In this document: positions 62,838 through 64,000 of the stretch, in pieces
Layout of the letters: every line of letters starts with the position of its first letter
Position numbering within the stretch: the stretch's first letter is position 1
From: Arthrobacter terricola
Lineage (GTDB): Bacteria > Actinomycetota > Actinomycetes > Actinomycetales > Micrococcaceae
Reading direction: 5' to 3'
Assembly (NCBI RefSeq): GCF_004354015.1
Contig: NZ_SMRU01000004.1
Location: forward strand, 1-64,000
DNA length: 64,000 bases
The notes under the pieces: generated by a model
Told to the model about the DNA's origin: nothing
What the model saw: only the letters and a program-made list of their open reading frames with translations
Databases searched by the model: none
Made by a program: the position numbers and the translations under genes

Positions 62838-63206
62838 GGAGGCACCGTCCTGTCGGTCCGTCGGAAAGGTTTGCGCCGTCGCCCCAGCCGTTGGTGCATG
62901 CCAAGAAGATTAAGCCCGGGCATGGTGCGTGGCAAGGGACAAATGGTTAAAAACCCGATCATGAAGTCATCAAGCGAAGCCGACCGCGAACTCACGCGGT
63001 GACCCCGATTAACATGCTCTGACGCCGATTAAAGGGGGCACTCCCAGTACCCCTATCAGCAGTGACTCCCTCGGTTCGGGAAAGTCCTGTTGGATGGATA
63101 GAGTCGTTCGGGGCCGAAGGGCCATCCCAGACTCAAACGGCATGGCGCCGCACTCGCCCTGGAAGACACCGCGAACACCGATCCTCCGTCCACAAGCAGG
63201 AGAAAC
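62838..63206. other. 369-base intergenic region upstream of the alcohol dehydrogenase
   Basis: No gene is seen. GACCCCGATTAA (63001-63012) and GACGCCGATTAA (63021-63032) are direct repeats exactly 20 bases apart, that is two helical turns, followed by AGGGG and CCCCT facing each other around a short loop. They lie about 175 bases before the dehydrogenase start and could be tandem operator sites. No clear promoter was identified. Confidence 0.5.
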
Positions 63207-64000
63207 ATGCTTAGCGTTAATGCATACGCCGCCCCGTCCGCGAGCGAAGACCTCGTTCCGACAACTATCGAGCGACGCGACGTCGGCCCACACGACGTGC
63301 TGATCGAGATCAAGTATGCGGGCATCTGCCATTCCGATATCCACACTGTGCGCGGCGACTGGGGACCCCAGGCGTACCCGCTTGCACCTGGCCACGAAAT
63401 CGCCGGCATCGTCACCGAAGTCGGCTCGGAAGTCACCCGGCACAAAGTCGGCGACCGCGTAGGCGTCGGCTGCATGGTGAATTCATGCCGGGAGTGCGCC
63501 AACTGCCTCGCCGGCGAAGAGCAGTACTGCCTCAAAGGCAACGTCGGTACCTACGGCGCCGTCGACCGCGACGGGACCATCACGCAGGGCGGCTATTCGA
63601 CCCACGTCGTGGTCACCGAGGACTTTGTGGTGCGGATTCCAGAAGGGATCGACCTCGACGTCGCTGCTCCGCTCCTGTGCGCCGGAATCACCACCTATTC
63701 GCCGCTGCGGCACTGGGGTGCCGGACCCGGGAAGAAGATTGCCGTCGTCGGGCTCGGCGGACTGGGACACATGGCAGTCAAGCTCGCGCACGCGATGGGC
63801 GCTGAAGTCACCGTCCTGTCCCAGTCGCTCAAGAAGATGGAAGACGGCCTGAACCTGGGCGCCAACCACTATTACGCCACGTCCGATCCCGCTACCTTCG
63901 AAAAGCTGGCAGGCTCGCTGGACCTCATCATCAACACGGTCAGCGCGTCGATCGACATCAGCTCCTACCTTCAGTTGCTGAAACTCGACGGTGCCCTGGT
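63207..64000 (+). CDS. Zinc-dependent NAD(P) alcohol dehydrogenase, 5' part
   Basis: The gene runs off the window after 264 codons. It is a medium-chain dehydrogenase of the YahK/cinnamyl alcohol type: catalytic zinc ligands in GICHSDIH and APGHEIAG, four structural-zinc cysteines in [17 protein letters not shown], and the cofactor loop [15 protein letters not shown]. After the glycine loop no acidic residue follows (VTVLSQS), which suits NADP. It probably reduces aldehydes to alcohols. GGAG lies four bases before the ATG. Confidence 0.93.
   Translation, partial: MLSVNAYAAPSASEDLVPTTIERRDVGPHDVLIEIKYAGICHSDIHTVRGDWGPQAYPLAPGHEIAGIVTEVGSEVTRHKVGDRVGVGCMVNSCRECANCLAGEEQYCLKGNVGTYGAVDRDGTITQGGYSTHVVVTEDFVVRIPEGIDLDVAAPLLCAGITTYSPLRHWGAGPGKKIAVVGLGGLGHMAVKLAHAMGAEVTVLSQSLKKMEDGLNLGANHYYATSDPATFEKLAGSLDLIINTVSASIDISSYLQLLKLDGAL

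Overview
The window is GC-rich, gene-dense chromosome of a Gram-positive actinobacterium. RbpA, WhiA, the opcA-pgl / secG-tpiA-pgk-gap / whiA-yvcK-rapZ-uvrC order, frequent GTG starts and PaaX/Eis-type proteins point to Micrococcaceae, most like Arthrobacter sensu lato (genus inferred from gene content and order; no database search was run). I see no tRNA or rRNA gene, insertion sequence, prophage or CRISPR array.

Layout. 1-5783: central carbon metabolism (opcA end, pgl, then tpiA-pgk-gap on the minus strand) with rbpA, secG and sodA. 5893-10935: whiA-yvcK-rapZ-uvrC. 11071-19619: a lipid acyltransferase/HAD pair, uvrA, and an operon for a heterodimeric ABC exporter with a GntR regulator. 19790-26619: a HelY-like helicase, GNAT and peptidase genes, an MFS pump, and a TerC-family protein behind a yybP-ykoY (manganese) riboswitch. 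26759-38781: uvrB, coaE-grpB fusion, yigZ, rpsA, a polysaccharide deacetylase lipoprotein, an Eis-type acetyltransferase, polA and a hotdog thioesterase. 38816-41541: small enzymes and a Pit phosphate transporter. 41594-48549: a biosynthetic cluster. 48717-53803: kynureninase with a PaaX regulator, then a LolA-like/ABC operon. 53830-61181: YciO, a hydrolase, EF-G2, an M50 protease, HrpB and a 61-residue protein. 61283-64000: a DUF6153/DUF305 pair, a small unknown gene and a truncated zinc alcohol dehydrogenase.

The most unusual locus is 41594-48549: an aspartate kinase, a diaminobutyrate-type class III aminotransferase and a 1359-residue membrane NRPS-like synthetase with the A-T-(2TM-C)x3 architecture of the epsilon-poly-lysine synthetase (Pls/PosA) family. 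Together they could take aspartate to aspartyl phosphate, then (with a semialdehyde dehydrogenase encoded elsewhere) to 2,4-diaminobutyrate, and polymerise it into a cationic isopeptide polymer. The product is an inference.

A second theme is promoter architecture. About a dozen transcription units, including uvrA, uvrB, uvrC, polA, coaE, yigZ and kynU, carry a TANNNT hexamer exactly 6 or 7 bases before the start codon, the arrangement expected of leaderless mRNAs. At coaE/yigZ the two opposing hexamers overlap. Other non-coding structure includes the riboswitch with a hairpin that competes with its P1 helix, an 18-bp perfect hairpin between pgk and tpiA, tandem 69-bp palindromic units beside rpsA, and a 28-bp direct repeat near uvrC.
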